Source: Coccinella septempunctata | Taxonomy: Eukaryota; Arthropoda; Insecta; Coleoptera; Coccinellidae | Assembly (NCBI RefSeq): GCF_907165205.1 | Contig: NC_058196.1 | Location: 26,392,501-26,456,500 of the forward strand | Length of the DNA: 64,000 bases | Direction: 5' to 3' | In this document: one piece after another, positions 1-11,859 of the stretch | Layout of the letters: each line of letters begins with the position of its first letter | Numbering within the stretch: the first letter of the stretch is position 1 | The notes under the pieces: model-generated | What the model saw: the letters and a program-made list of their open reading frames with translations, nothing else | Database searches by the model: none | Told to the model about the DNA's origin: nothing | Position numbers and translations under genes: made by a program

Positions 1-960
1 AAAGTCTTATAAGACCCATTTTAGCAAAACTTCTGTCTTGCATCTCAGAATTTCGAGTTACAAGTAAGAATTCTGAATTTTATCCGACTTGCAAGTCGAA
101 ACGCTCATACTTGACGGGAATCTACATGCAGCACGCTCTGCATAGGTATCATATGTGCCCACCTGCCGACAGATGTCTCACCGATCTGTATAATACTTAA
201 TGAGACCACTCCTTTTTTATGATGTAAACTCAGAGAGTTTCTACAATTACTTGGGTAGCAGTGTTCTTGTAGGAGAAATTAGCTGAGCCAACTGAATTGG
301 TGATTCCTTCAGTGAGTTCTAAGATGAAACACATGCTCTTCAATAAGGAGCGAACTTATTTATCTAGTTATTGATCTCGATATACGGCTTCACCAAAATG
401 GTGCCACTGACTGAAACAAACTTGAAATATTGACGGCATTGCATGAAAATTTTCCTGATTGTATGATCTCCAAAGTTAATGACTCAAATTGTTCGCAAGG
501 ATCCTGAATCTTAACACCAAACACCCAAGAGTTTCTGGAATTCAACAATTCATTCCTTTCTGAAACCACTTCAAAGTACCCCTACGGGTAATAGCGGTAG
601 CAGTAGCTGCAATAAAGCGAAAACTATTCGTTGTTCCTAATTCTATATGTCGAATTTGAATAACATTCAAAATCCCAAACCATTCACAGGTAGAACATGA
701 ATTATTGTTTTCGCATTGCACGGAAACGGTAGCCCTTTTAGTGCCAAATAAAAAGTCTTTTGGCGTCACCAGGAAGCCGAAATGAGTGACAACTTGTCAA
801 CAATTCCCCAGCCGATTCGAATTTGTTTGCACACAAATGCGTATCCATTTTCAGATTCATGTTTCTCGATGAAGTAAAGAGTTGCCGACCTACTACGCCC
901 CTGGGAATAGGCAGTAAATCCTGGCCTAAGTGTGGAAGTAAACGTTGAATCTTTGAGTAT
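1..960. other. left edge, no recognised gene
   Basis: Mixed-composition sequence. Two minus-strand open frames lie here, at 542-769 and 738-1022, overlapping in different frames. I recognise no domain in either; a decayed mobile element interrupted by frameshifts is possible because the stretch runs directly into a dispersed repeat at about 961. No promoter or splice structure was convincing. Confidence 0.3.
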
Positions 961-1592
961 ATACAGAGTGTCCCAGGATTAATGGGTATAAATGAGGAAT
1001 TCTCCTCAATTTGGGTTATCATTGCATATGCAAGTTTGAACTGAATAAGTATGAGTTTAATTCATAATTTTTTCAAATTCACCGCGAAAACTATTCAAAA
1101 TCATCCTTTAAATATGGGGTTTCAAAATTTAAATCGTTTTGTGCGAAGTTTAAGATTTGGCAGCAGCGCATACAAGACAATGAAAAGAACAATGTCCGAT
1201 CAGCTTGTTTATAAAATAACAGCTGTTGATCTACAGGTGCCTAAATACTGGCGAGCTTCAATTGCAACCGGTCATAAAAATCCCATAAAATTTTACGACC
1301 TTCCTCGTTCGTCGCAGACTTCATAGACAGCCATCTTTGTCTATCTCATCAAGATAATGCATTTGTTGTCCTTTATTATCAAGGCATATTTCAGTCGATG
1401 TTGCCAGCTTGTGCAATTCTCACAAAACGCTTTAAACTTCAAATACCCATATTTATTTTTCATTTCTAACTGCTTAAAATAATTTTTTTGGGAAACGGTT
1501 GAAATGGTTATTTCAAAATGTGACGGTTTGAAGATATTCCATAAAAAATACATCATTTTCGTCAGAAAGAGTATTCCCTATTTGGGTATAGG
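961..1592 (+). repeat. dispersed 0.6-kb repeat, copy 1
   Basis: This block matches, in reverse orientation, the block at about 38440-39040. The match runs from the GAATTCTCCTCAATTTGG motif near 1000 to the motif around GTCAGAAAG near 1567. The + strand has an open frame (1051-1326) that resembles the frame of the other copy over about 50 residues. Substitutions between the two are not biased to silent sites, so I read them as drifting copies of a mobile element, not a gene. The left end abuts a GTGTCCCAGG motif of the kind often seen at insect transposon termini. The element class is unknown. Confidence 0.75.
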
Positions 1593-1639
1593 TTCACAAC
1601 ATCAAAGTAAGACGGAAATTTCCCATGGAAACGCTTCCT

Positions 1640-2010
1640 TGAAGAGTTAAGAAGCACGACCAATAGCACAAACATTAAATTAGGAAGAAGGATTACCGTG
1701 TTAGACGTTCCATCAATGACAAATCAACATTTCTCAATATTATGACAACGACAACGGCACTCGGTCGTTGTAGCGCAATGATCGATCGGTCTTTGCAACA
1801 ATTGAACTTTGGCATCGTGTGTGCAAATATACGATTTTTCAGAAAACGAATATCGAGACGAACACGAACCGTGAAATGTTATGAGGCTCAAGAGACGGCC
1901 GCGGGTCGGAAAAGGTCTTGCAAGTCATGATGTGCAACTGTTTATGGCCAGTGTATTGGAGCTCGGCCACCTATATGCACCCGACTACGCTATAATAGAT
2001 CGATCAGGGC
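1640..2010. other. CpG-rich low-copy island
   Basis: Locally rich in CpG compared with the AT-rich flanks, with repeated CGATCG and CGGTCG words near 1780-1795 and a GGCCGCGGG block near 1897-1905. It contains a 62-codon open frame (1742-1930, + strand, true ATG) that is Arg/Thr-rich and unrecognised. It could be a regulatory element or a decayed exon; nothing in the sequence decides. Confidence 0.25.
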
Positions 2011-3253
2011 CGGTATCAGTGAAAAATGAACATGGGAATGAATGATTCATTAGACCTCTGTTTCCATTTTCTAAACAGATGGAGGAGATTCGAAAAAAGG
2101 TCATTCAAGGCTTCTGAACTGAGCAGAAACAGGACAAATTTGTCTTTATATATAAATGTATGATTTAAAACATTAGAAATGAGTATAACATGAACAATAC
2201 AAAAATTACTAGTAGAATGAGACAACCAACAATATTTGAATTAAAGTAGTTCACAGTTGATGATTGGTAGATTGCACAAAGTTCCTGTAAAAAAAGGAAA
2301 AGCTTAGGAGATATTGGAAGTAAAACGCATCGACATTCTGATATTTACAAATCGCATTTGAATGTTAGTAGATAATGATGATATCTTCGACTATTCAAGT
2401 TCAAGTTGATACTCAAACTCAATGATAATATTCAAATTACCAATCTGGAAATCTTGAAGATATGTGATAATATTAATGTTTTCTTATTAGGTATGACAAG
2501 TACCTACCTATATCTGTATGACTTCTTAGATGACAAAAAGGTATATACTCAGAACAAATGTATCTCAACAAGACTTCTAGTCAACTAAACAAAAGAGGAA
2601 TGTATGATCACACAATAATATTCTTCGATATGATGGACAGTATTGTGTAAAGTGTCGCCAACAAGAATATTTACGTCTGTAAGTAATCATTCTTCGAAAC
2701 GATCTACGTCTGCATTATATGGAAATAAAACAAAGACTGTATAGTTATCATTACAAATTCGATACACAAGACTTATAAGAAAACCATTTTCCAAGTATAT
2801 AATCGATTTGAATTCCTCCTGAAGCTTTCTATACTGTAGTCATAATACAAACTATGAGCTTGCAATCACGTTCACATGAAGTTTCTCAAACACTCCGACT
2901 AACAACCTACAAATGAGTGAAGAAAAATAAAGAAAAACTGTGCGAAATGTGTTACTTTCTTTGCTTGTTATAAAAATAACTATTTTCTTTTTTTTTTCGA
3001 AGACCTTTTTCTGAAAGATCGATTTTTTTTGTTCTTCTGTGACGAATAGGCGGAGCGTATTGACTGAACGTACTTTTTCAAAAATTTAATTGTAAGACTG
3101 AAGGAGGATTTAAAATTGTAGGGATTTAAAAATTGATGATGAAATATTCCTTTTGAACATTGATAACCCATAAAAATCCATCAACTTTTTAACCGCAGGA
3201 GGCAGGAGTTAAAAATCATGAGCTTTCATAAAAAACTGTTATTCATCAGAAAA
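2011..3253. other. AT-rich stretch, nothing recognised
   Basis: Short unrelated open frames only, low-complexity T runs near 2985-3030, and no inverted or tandem structure that I could see. Confidence 0.4.
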
Positions 3254-3823
3254 TACAGGGTGTCCCAAAACTAGTGAATCAAACCAATCACACCACGATA
3301 GAGTAGATCAAATACTATCGAATGGCACCAACATTGAGCAAAAATGTACCGTTTCCAAAAAAACCTAATCTTAAATTGCCGATTTTCGGTCTATTTTTCT
3401 AAACGCAGGGCCAATTTGTGATTAAGGACAGCGTTTTTCACCCATATTATCACCCCTTTAGAGGGGGTTTATTCTGAATAATAAAAATTATGTAGAAAAA
3501 ATAACTGTTTTAATTTACATGTACTAAGGTTTTCGCTTAACTATAATTGAAATAATTTTAATAGGTGTAATATTATATTATTAATAATAATAAAACAATA
3601 ATCTAGGATTAATATGATTTAAAATCGCTATTCTTTTTCACAAACTGGCCCTGTGGTTGAAAAAATAGTTCGAAAATCGGCAACTTTAAGTATTTTCATA
3701 AAATTCTGAATATTTTGGAAACGGTACATTTTCGCTGAACTAATATTGGTATCATTCAATATAGTATTTGGTCTACTCTATCGTGGTGTGACGTTTGATT
3801 CACTAGTTTTGGGACACCCTGTA
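3254..3823. mobile_element. MITE with long terminal inverted repeats and TA target duplication
   Basis: The element begins ACAGGGTGTCCCAAAACTAG after a T and ends with the reverse complement, giving TA on both sides (3254-3255 and 3822-3823). The arms are about 170-180 bp (3255 to about 3430, and about 3640 to 3822) and share the CACCACGATAGAGTAGA block and the CGGTACATTTT block as inverted matches with modest divergence. The 570-bp body has no transposase frame, so it is non-autonomous. TA duplication fits the Tc1/mariner superfamily, but no partner transposase is visible and the family is inferred. Confidence 0.85.
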
Positions 3824-4403
3824 TATTTGAAGAAAATTGATCAAAGGTTTATCAAATAGAACATCAACAATGAGCACAATAATATATTGAAAAATTGTTT
3901 TACATGCATGGATCACATTGTGAAATTCGCTGCTTTTTCCTGGGTCAATTATTTCTGTTATAAAAAGCTTTATTGATTTGTCCAACTTCCTACGATACCA
4001 CTTTCATAATTTCTGTTAGCTTTTTTGTGTCAAATTAATTCATCAAAACTCATGCAAAAACTTATTCATCCCTGAAAGAGTAAAAGAAAATTATGTTGTT
4101 GAAGTGAAATATACATACATGTCGAAAGAGATAAAATATCTTTTTGGTTATACAAGGTTTACTACTTGATGGTATGTATTTCAAACAGTCATATTTCAAT
4201 TAGTATTTTCTCTGTCTCTATTACTCGAATTTTCTTCATTGACTTTTTTTTAATAGAACTTAACACAAGCGTACGTGCTCCTAGCGTCTCTAAGGACAAT
4301 AGGAAATCGATAAAATCCATTTTTTTCCAGTAAAAAACGAGACCGACCCTGCACGAAGGCGAATCAGCTAGTCACGAAGGCGATTGTAGTAGGGACCCTC
4401 TAG
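3824..4403. other. spacer with acceptor-like tract
   Basis: Mostly AT-rich. A pyrimidine tract ending TTTTTTTCCAG (to 4330) is followed 102 bases later by CTCAG before GTATGT at 4433, resembling an exon bounded by splice sites. All three frames between these sites contain stops, so a coding exon there is unlikely; a non-coding exon remains possible. Confidence 0.2.
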
Positions 4404-4568
4404 ATCCTGGCACCGAAATCGCAAGGCCTCAGGTATGTCGGCTATAGGAACGATCCAACCGAATTCGAAGAATTTAAAAAAAGTGGTGGTGTGATACCCG
4501 AAATAGAAAACAGCCATTCAGGAGCCAGTCTTCAGGACCAACAACCTAATGAAACACTGAAAAATTAG
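4404..4568 (+). other. open segment, possible terminal exon or decayed gene piece
   Basis: A 54-residue open frame runs from just after a TAG at 4401-4403 to a TAG at 4566-4568. It has no initiating ATG at its left edge. The predicted peptide is hydrophilic and mixed in composition, with GLRYVGYRNDPTEFEEF near its middle and an acidic, Gln/Asn-rich tail. That is more protein-like than the usual Phe/Ile/Lys-rich chance frames in this window. I do not recognise the family. Candidate acceptors are the AG at 4402-4403 and the AG at 4431-4432. A chance frame is a serious alternative. Confidence 0.25.
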
Positions 4569-5765
4569 TGGAAATAATAATTATATTTGATGGATTATTA
4601 CTGAGTTGAAATATTTATTAACCTTAGATGCAGATTATCCTTGATGAAATTGGTGGATATTATAATAATTTTTGTGCCTCAATATGTTGAAGTTAGTAAT
4701 AATGTGAACATTCTGAGACCTACAGAGAGCGAATTTGATAAATATGTACTCTTAGGAAAATATAACAGTTATAATTTTTATCCATACTTAAAAAAAATTT
4801 GGAATTTTTCCCTATTCTTCCGATGCTTCTGATTTTTTTAATCTAGTTGACAGTATACAAGTATGAGGGAAGAAATTCTTCAATAATGTTGCCTATTCAG
4901 GCAATTCACTTCAATGACACGTAGACATTGCATCCCCTGATACAACCCTCTTGGAGTGCCAGTTGCCACCCCTTAAATTTCAAATAGGGAGGGTAACCTG
5001 TGATACCACGTATTTTGAAGCATGACATTTACTTGTTTTATTTTTACATTTTAGTTGTTTCCTCGTGAAAAATAGAAGGCAATTAGGAATTATAGCTTTA
5101 TCATGAAAATGAGCCACTAAATTTTTCTTGTGTTCACTGTAGTTTTTTGTATGCCCTCACCAAACTCCTTGGAAAACATTTTCCTCTGTTTGTTGTATAA
5201 TTTGTAAATCAGCAGTTTCAATACTCTCGTTTTATATATTATATTTTTTAATTTTCCTTGTTTCATACCCCTAATTCGATTCGTTATGTTAAAAATGATT
5301 CAGTAACTCATAAGTACCGTCCAAATCAAATCAAAATAATCAAAGTCTAAAGTGTTCATAATGGAGCATTTGTGCTTATTCAGTAAATCAACTTTGGTTC
5401 AGTCGGCATCTTTGTGAATCAGGCGACTGGACTGGAATTGTAAGAAACCATTAGCGAACTTTAAACATTTGATACGCACAACTCAAAGTCATTATTCATC
5501 TGGTCAGAACCTGAACCAGAATCTGACTTGGTGAACTGAACCTCCCCCCATGAAAAAAAATGGCCCGAATATTACTCAGGTTTGTATTCTTTTAATTCCT
5601 AATAAAATTAGGTTTTGAGGAGAAATGATAGTGACCTCATAATCCAGAAATTATACCAGTTATCAAATTAACATTGATTACAGGATATATTGAGCTCCAT
5701 TTTGAGTAACGCATACATTTTTCGTAAATATGATTAGGTCATCCATTTGTATGGACTCATATACC
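4569..5765. other. AT-rich stretch, nothing recognised
   Basis: Includes a 63-codon Phe/Tyr/Asn-rich + frame (4641-4832) of the kind expected by chance at this base composition. No repeats or RNA genes seen. Confidence 0.35.
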
Positions 5766-6947
5766 TATACTCCATTCGCTCTTATTTTAGTACTCGCTTG
5801 GTCATCGAAATTTGACACATTACACTCTGTATAGTACGAAAATGTGGGGTTATGACGCTTGTCAAAACATTTTTGGGTTTTAAGTCAACGCTATGTTGCC
5901 CGTTCTACGTAAAAGTTATTACGTACTTTATCACAATGTTGAATCTCTTCGGAAAATATGTGACAAACATAATTGAAGTTTATACAAACTGATTAAAGGC
6001 ATACCAAATCCAGCATATATACAAGAGATCTGTATAATATCATAATATGCACTAGTTTGAGGAGAGTTAATGTTCGTTATCTTCTTTGTCTGAAGTTTGA
6101 ATACGTTACATCAGTTGTAGATTTCAAAAATATTAACCCGAAGATGAAATGCATATGATGCAGTGGTTGGGAATGGGTATCTCCCGAAGGAATCAACAGA
6201 TAATTACAAGAATTATCAACAAAAATCATCTTGCATCAATAGAAGTAACAGGAATTAAAGGAAGTTTCAAGTCAAGATGAACTTCACCTTTGAAAAAAAA
6301 TTCCATATGAATAAACAAGTAACATGACAACTGTCGCGTATTTGTGGCTGTTCATCTTAATACATTGATATAATGTTAATAATTATGTATTTATTGGTAC
6401 CTTGAGACATTTACAATGTACAGGACAAGTCAAATGAAAAATAGAATAATCAATTTTCTGGAACTTATTCTACGATGACATTAATCGAAAATCCTCTAGT
6501 AAACTTTTCGCATTAATTCACTCAAATATAAAATTCTCAAATGCCACCACTATTTTGGGTCTCCCAATAGAAGGAAATTCTTTGTCATTCACAATCTTCC
6601 TGATTGTGGAAATGTTCAGATGAAATATGAGGATTCAGATGAAACATTATACAAATTCTCTTACATTGAATATGTTCGCTACCGTCTGACGTATTGTGGA
6701 TTTTAGAATATCAGTTTATAACTATTTGAATGAGCGGACCTGAATTCTAAATAGAACTTCCTGAAACCCTGTCTCTTTTTTCAATCACTTTCGGCATTTT
6801 CGTAATAAAATCGATATTAGTTGTGGCAACGGCGTTATGACATTAACGACATTTCATGAGTGCCAACCTTACTCCGTTCTAGTTACAAAAACTTGAGAAA
6901 ATTATTTCATGGCCAACCGACTGCTTAAATAAAATGGAGTATAGATC
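5766..6947. mobile_element. possible degenerate element with inverted ends
   Basis: The left end has CTATACTCCATT, then TTATTTTAGTA and CGCTTGG (about 5766-5806). The right end reads, in reverse complement, CTATACTCCATTTTATTTAA followed by CGGTTGG (about 6908-6947). A GTTATGACG-like word also sits inside each end in inverted order (5851 and about 6832). The arms match only in patches, so this may be an old transposon or a pair of fragments. No transposase is visible inside. Confidence 0.35.
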
Positions 6948-8105
6948 ATTAGGCTATAATTTCATAATCACAGATAATATAGAATATGTTTTTTCTTAGA
7001 TAACACAAGAAATATTTGAGCTTTCAGATAGACATTCTATTGATGTCTAGATCTCTCAATGAAGAGTCTAATTGTTCAATCAACAACTCGATTACACTCT
7101 CCATGAACAAGCTACGGAAACTCTCTTTTGTGTTTGTATAATTTTGGGTGAGTTTGAGAAGGGACGACCCTGTATCAGGGGTCAAGGACTCAACCAGTAA
7201 AAAACAAATCGCGTGATGTGTAGTCGATCAGGCTCTTTTCTCTTTGATTCCAGGGCAAACTGATAGATCATTCCCACAAATTAAATCGTGCCCATTTGGC
7301 AAAGGTTGTACCCTGACCCTTCCACGTAGATCGCAACGTTTTTATCTCGTGACATATATTCCAAAGCCTGTACGGAAGCAGCCCCGACACAACAATAAAT
7401 AAATCTGCAAATAAAGAAAGTCACGAAGAGACCAAGGCTCGAAAAGATCGAACGCTCGCAGAAAATAGCGTTAGGCCATTGTTGAAAGTAAAAGGACACA
7501 ATTATTATTCATTTGTAAATGTCAGTGCGTCGGCCGATATTCAATATGGTGGGAGCAGACCGACCACACGACACGGCCAACTTGATAAATGATGCCCGAT
7601 TCTTAGGATAACTCTGTTTTGAACACTTTTACCTTATACCATACTGAATATTTTAGAACGTGGGATGTGCTTCCGTCGACTTGGCTGCGTTTCTCGACTT
7701 GACACGTTTCACGTCATACGAATAACGAGTTTGATGTTCCATCCTCATCTGTTTCACGCATCGTTGGTTATTTTTTTGACTCTTGGGTCCCTGTCCTTCG
7801 TTAAGTTTAAACTTCAATCGAAACTGATGTTCGTGAAGTATGCAGGACTTGTGTGCACAGTAAGTTACTACTACTACCACTTCTAACATCAGCTAGCTTG
7901 AGATTTTGGAAGATCTGGGAGTCTGGGAGCCATGAATTGGTATGTAGGAGTCTGCAAAATAGGTTTGGTTCAAGGCCCCATCCTCCATTTCAAGTATCTA
8001 ACACTACACTGTACTGATGAGGGACAATGATCCCGAGTTGGTTTCTAAGGTGAGAATTATTTTGAATCTTTAATTGCTTCCAATTCTATTTGTAACTTCT
8101 CTATC
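6948..8105. other. mixed unique sequence with CpG-enriched part at 7190-7720
   Basis: The part around 7190-7720 is richer in CpG than its surroundings and holds open frames on both strands (7281-7499 minus, 7665-7886 plus, 7653-7889 minus). Overlapping frames on opposite strands point to composition, not coding. No domain recognised. Confidence 0.25.
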
Positions 8106-9277
8106 TACGACGATATATTGAAAAATTCTTAGCCTACTAGAACCAAACAAAATTTCAATGTCAAAATATTTTATTATTCGACATATTCTCCTCTTGATTG
8201 GATATATTTATACAGTGAACTTGCAACGTCTCTAGAACTTTCCAAAAACAATGTGTCTTCTTGGTGGAAGAAAATTCACGACGTTTTAAACTAAAAGGGA
8301 AGTGATGATAGTCGGATGGAGCCAAATCTGCTGAATAAGGGGGGTGTTCTAGTAATTCAAACCCTAAATCACGAATTTCTTGCATGGCAACATGAGATTT
8401 GTGTGCATGGGCGTTGTCCTGCAAAAATAAAACACCTTTGGATAGCTTTCCTCGTCTGTTCTCTCTCTCTTTTCCGTAGAAACCTTAGTAATGTCGAATA
8501 GTAATGTCCGGTTATTGTTCTACCCTTTTCCAAAAAATCAATCATGATTACTCCATGGCAATCCCAAAAAACTGAAGCAATATCTTTTCCAGCAGATTTC
8601 TGGACACTAAGCTTCTGAGGTCTTGGAGAACAAGAGTGTCGCCATTTCATCCATTGTTGCTTTGTTTCTGGATCTTAGAAATGTACCCAAGTCTCATCCA
8701 TAGTAACAATTCGGTTTAAGAAGTCTACATCGTTTTCAAATCGAGCACAGATCGAACGCGATGGTCAACATTCAAACATTTGAGGATCCATTTGGCAGCA
8801 ATTTTTCTCATGTCCAAATTGACGTGAACTATATGATGAACGCGTTCGTATGAAATATTCGGTGCTTCAGATATACGTTTTAGCCCAATTCGACGGTCTG
8901 ATAAAATCATGTCATGAACTGCATCGATGTTTTCGGGGACTGACACAGAAACAGGCCTTCCCGATCGGTCATCATCTTCAATGGAAAATTTACCTCTTTT
9001 GAAGCTTGCAGTCAAATTTTTTAGAAGGACATTGATCACCAAGGGTATTAAGCATATCTTCGTAAACCCTTTTAAATACAGGTACTTGATGATGGCTCGA
9101 TACTCCAATTTTTCGATTTTCACGATTTCGGTGATTTTGATCGGTTTGATTTACTCCTTTGACCTCAAACTTCACACTGACACTTCCAATGAGTTATTGT
9201 TCGTTGCTATGGTAACGCAATATTTTTTTTATGCATGAAACTGGTCTAGACTAAATAGATTTCAATACATCCTCGTA
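8106..9277 (-). mobile_element. mariner-like element, copy 1 (1.17 kb, decayed)
   Basis: Both ends carry the same inverted terminus as the copies at 10180 and 45874, reading CGAGGATATATTGA with small differences, and TA flanks each side (8106-8107 and 9276-9277). The transposase would be read on the minus strand. It shows the DD34D signature of the mariner family: the second and third aspartates are 34 residues apart in the frame at 8161-8424. The element is shorter than the usual 1.3 kb because of several small deletions. Confidence 0.92.
8160..9170 (-). pseudogene. mariner transposase, broken (copy 1)
   Basis: Pieces of a mariner transposase are spread over three frames. The DNA-binding part (8725-9123) has the RGKFSIEDDDRSGRP linker. 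The catalytic part follows at 8369-8650 and 8161-8424, with QDN and the SADLAPSDYH motif. Compared with the copy at 45874 the initiator methionine is lost, three small deletions shift the frame (near 9025, 9065 and 8760), and the first catalytic aspartate in MDETWVHF (about 8680-8705) is followed at once by a stop. The product cannot be active. Family assignment is secure from the motifs. Confidence 0.9.
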
Positions 9278-10179
9278 TAATCTATTAAATCCATTTTGTC
9301 CTGTATTCAACGTGAAATATTTTCCTTGTGTTATGGATAGTTTATCATGAATAAAATAAATAAGGAGTAAATAAATAATTCGATAAATGTCCCGAAAACT
9401 AACGACTGTTACATCCCATTAAATATCTCATGATCTATGTATAATCTGAAGTAATGTTAGGTATGTACGATGCATCGTTATTCTAATCAGCATTTGCATT
9501 TCGTGGGAGATATATTTCCTATTTGTCATTCGGAAATCCGAGTCTCATGCTCAGAACCGAATTAGAAGTATAATTTATCGTTTCCTTCTATCAATATTTG
9601 ATCAAGCGTCCAATGTAATATCTCAATTTCCCTGTCATCATCTGTACTCAGACGATGATGTGGGACATAATATCTGATTGCGCTACTTAATATTTAAAAG
9701 AATCGCTTTATTCTCTGACTTTTTTCATGCAGTTAACTATGATGATTCTATTTCGGAGGACCCTTTCATGTTTACTCAACTGGGCCCTTAATATTGGGTG
9801 GAATATTGAAAAATATACTTAATGACTTGGCTGTATGATTGATATCCAGGTACAATATTTATTCTATACCAAACGTAGGTATCACGATTTCATTTGAGTA
9901 ATATGGAATTGTTTGTGCAGCGAAATTGAAATGTGACCACAGGGAAAGAACAATCATCAACAATTTGAACGAAATGAATGAAAACTTCGTTCGAGTTCCT
10001 TACAACTTTCTTCTAGTTCTTAATTCGACCTATCTTAGCAATGAAAAGTTGTTCAAATTGTCTCAAACGTTGATTTGTCTGGAAAATAGATATTTTACAT
10101 ACCATACACTTCTCATCCTTGATTCTATGCCTACCAAAGTATGAAAATAAAATAAAATATTCCTCTAATATATTCATGA
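9278..10179. other. AT-rich spacer between two mariner copies
   Basis: About 0.9 kb of unremarkable AT-rich sequence. One + frame at 9926-10144 (72 codons, no recognised domain). The copies on either side are in opposite orientation. Confidence 0.35.
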
Positions 10180-11047
10180 TACGAGGATGTATCGATATCT
10201 AGTTAGCCTAGACCAGTTCCATGCATGAAAAAAATATTGCGTTACCATAGAAACCAACAATAACTCATTAGAAGTGTCAGTGAGAAGTTTGGGGTCAAAA
10301 ATGTAAACCACAGTTGTCAAGATGTCCACCGAAATTGTGAAAATCGAAAAATTGGAACTGCAACCTTCAAAAGAGGTAAATTTTCCATTGAAGGTGATAA
10401 CCAATCGGGAAGGCCAGTTTCTGTGTCAGTCCCCGAATGACATGATTTTATCAGACCGAAGCAACAATCGATGGAATGCGACACTCTGGTTCTCCAAGAC
10501 CTAAGAAGTTTCGTGTCAAAAAATCTGCTGGAAAAGTTCTTGCTTCAGTTTTTTGGGATTGCCATGGAGTAATCATGATTGATTTTTTTGATAAGGGTAG
10601 AACAATAACTATTCGACATTACTGACCACTCTACGGGAAGAAATTAAAGAGAAAAGACTCGGAAAGCTATCTAAAGGTGTTTTGTTTTTGCAGGACAACG
10701 CCCCTGCTCACAAATCTCATGTTGGCATGAAGAAAATTCATAATTTAGGATTTGAATTACTAGAACACCCCCCTTTATTCACCAGATTTGGCTCCATCCA
10801 ACTATCATCTCTTTCCTCAACTGAAAAAAATTTAAAAGATCGTCAATTTTCTTCCAACGAGGAGGTAATGAAGGCTGTGATGGTCTGGTTTGCAGAAAGA
10901 AAGAAGAAACAAGGTCTTGGGACGTTGCAGGTTCGCTGTAATAATTGTATCCAATTAAGGGGAAAATATGTTGAGTAATAAAATATTTTGACATTGAAAT
11001 TTGGTTTGGTTCTATGGTAGCTAAGAATTTTTCAATATATCCTCGTA
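10180..11047 (+). mobile_element. mariner-like element, copy 2 (868 bp, internally deleted)
   Basis: Bounded by TA at 10180-10181 and 11046-11047, with the inverted terminus CGAGGATGTATCGATATCTA at the left and its partner ending ATATATCCTCG at the right. It is about 0.45 kb shorter than a full mariner, with internal blocks missing from the transposase region. It lies about 0.9 kb from copy 1 in opposite orientation. Confidence 0.92.
10322..10978 (+). pseudogene. mariner transposase, deleted (copy 2)
   Basis: The start is intact (MSTEIVKIEKLE at 10322). The frame then jumps directly to the segment encoding the FKRGKFSIE linker in another phase, so roughly 90 bp of the helix-turn-helix region is missing. 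A second gap joins the ILSD region (about 10440-10462) to the region just before SPRPKK (about 10480-10510), removing the first catalytic aspartate. The FLQDNAPAHKS motif with the second aspartate survives at 10684 onward, but the frame shifts inside the third motif near 10775. Inactive. Confidence 0.9.
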
Positions 11048-11350
11048 ATCTATTGGAATTTCTGCCTTGCTTATCATTTGATATAATGAAATAATAACCT
11101 AAACTGGTATCTGCATAGCTCATGAGCTATGTACTGACCGAACTCCAGCCTACTTTCTCGTCAACTTTTTTATCATATGGATAGTCAGCGACGGTCGCTG
11201 GGATCATACATCATCACATTTCCGATTAGCATAACGCTCTTTGCACACTTACAAATTAAAAAACACGATATTACACGACCAACGGTAAAAAGACATTGAT
11301 CAATCACTAATCGTACGTATACGTATGAGTCTTGTTGGTTTCTCATTTGA
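11048..11350. other. spacer, nothing recognised
   Basis: Short stretch after mariner copy 2 with moderate CpG content and no clear structure. Confidence 0.3.
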
Positions 11351-11563
11351 ATTGAGTGTATCCAAGTAGAAGATGCTCACGCGTGGTTCAAGATTGCTCA
11401 TATAAATGCAAATTTGAACCCGGGTCGGGTTGCGTTTAAGCGTTGTATCGAACAGAATGAAGCAGATTCGATATTGGATGGATCATCAGGGATATGCGAT
11501 GAAGTAACTGAACTAGACCATATCTACTTTACCCCCAAAAGAACATATTTTCACAATATATAA
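11351..11563 (+). other. 70-codon open segment without ATG, possible exon
   Basis: Open from just after TGA (11348-11350) to TAA (11561-11563). The peptide is well mixed in composition, contains VEDAHAWFKIAHINANLNPG near the start and an acidic patch (DEVTELDH) near the end, and lacks the Phe/Lys/Asn bias of chance frames here. AG dinucleotides suitable as acceptors lie at 11355-11356 and 11365-11366, after a pyrimidine-leaning tract. I do not recognise the sequence. It could be an internal or last exon, a piece of an old transposon, or chance. Confidence 0.3.
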
Positions 11564-11859
11564 CCTAAGAATGCAGATCCGGTCAGATTGAAAACTAGAA
11601 AATAACGTTCGGAAGCATCTTGCAAATTTTAAGTGACATCTGGAGAAATTTTGCACAAGTTTTCGTTTGAATCGACTCTGTTATGTTTCCTTGAAAATTA
11701 GGCTATTCATACATCCTTCAATCAAAGGGTTTCGCAAAAAACCATTTAGAGTCAGATACGAAAGTTAGCAGAGATGACTTCAGAAAATATTGACGATAAT
11801 GTGGATATTATAATCATTGTCGTTGGAATCGGCTGGCTAGATTTCAGCTTTTCATAACT
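11564..11859. other. spacer, nothing recognised
   Basis: AT-rich, no repeat or coding signal seen. Confidence 0.3.

Noticed and set aside
4331..4432. 102-bp internal coding exon between TTTTTTTCCAG and CTCAG/GTATGT
   Set aside because: All three frames contain stops; at most a non-coding exon.
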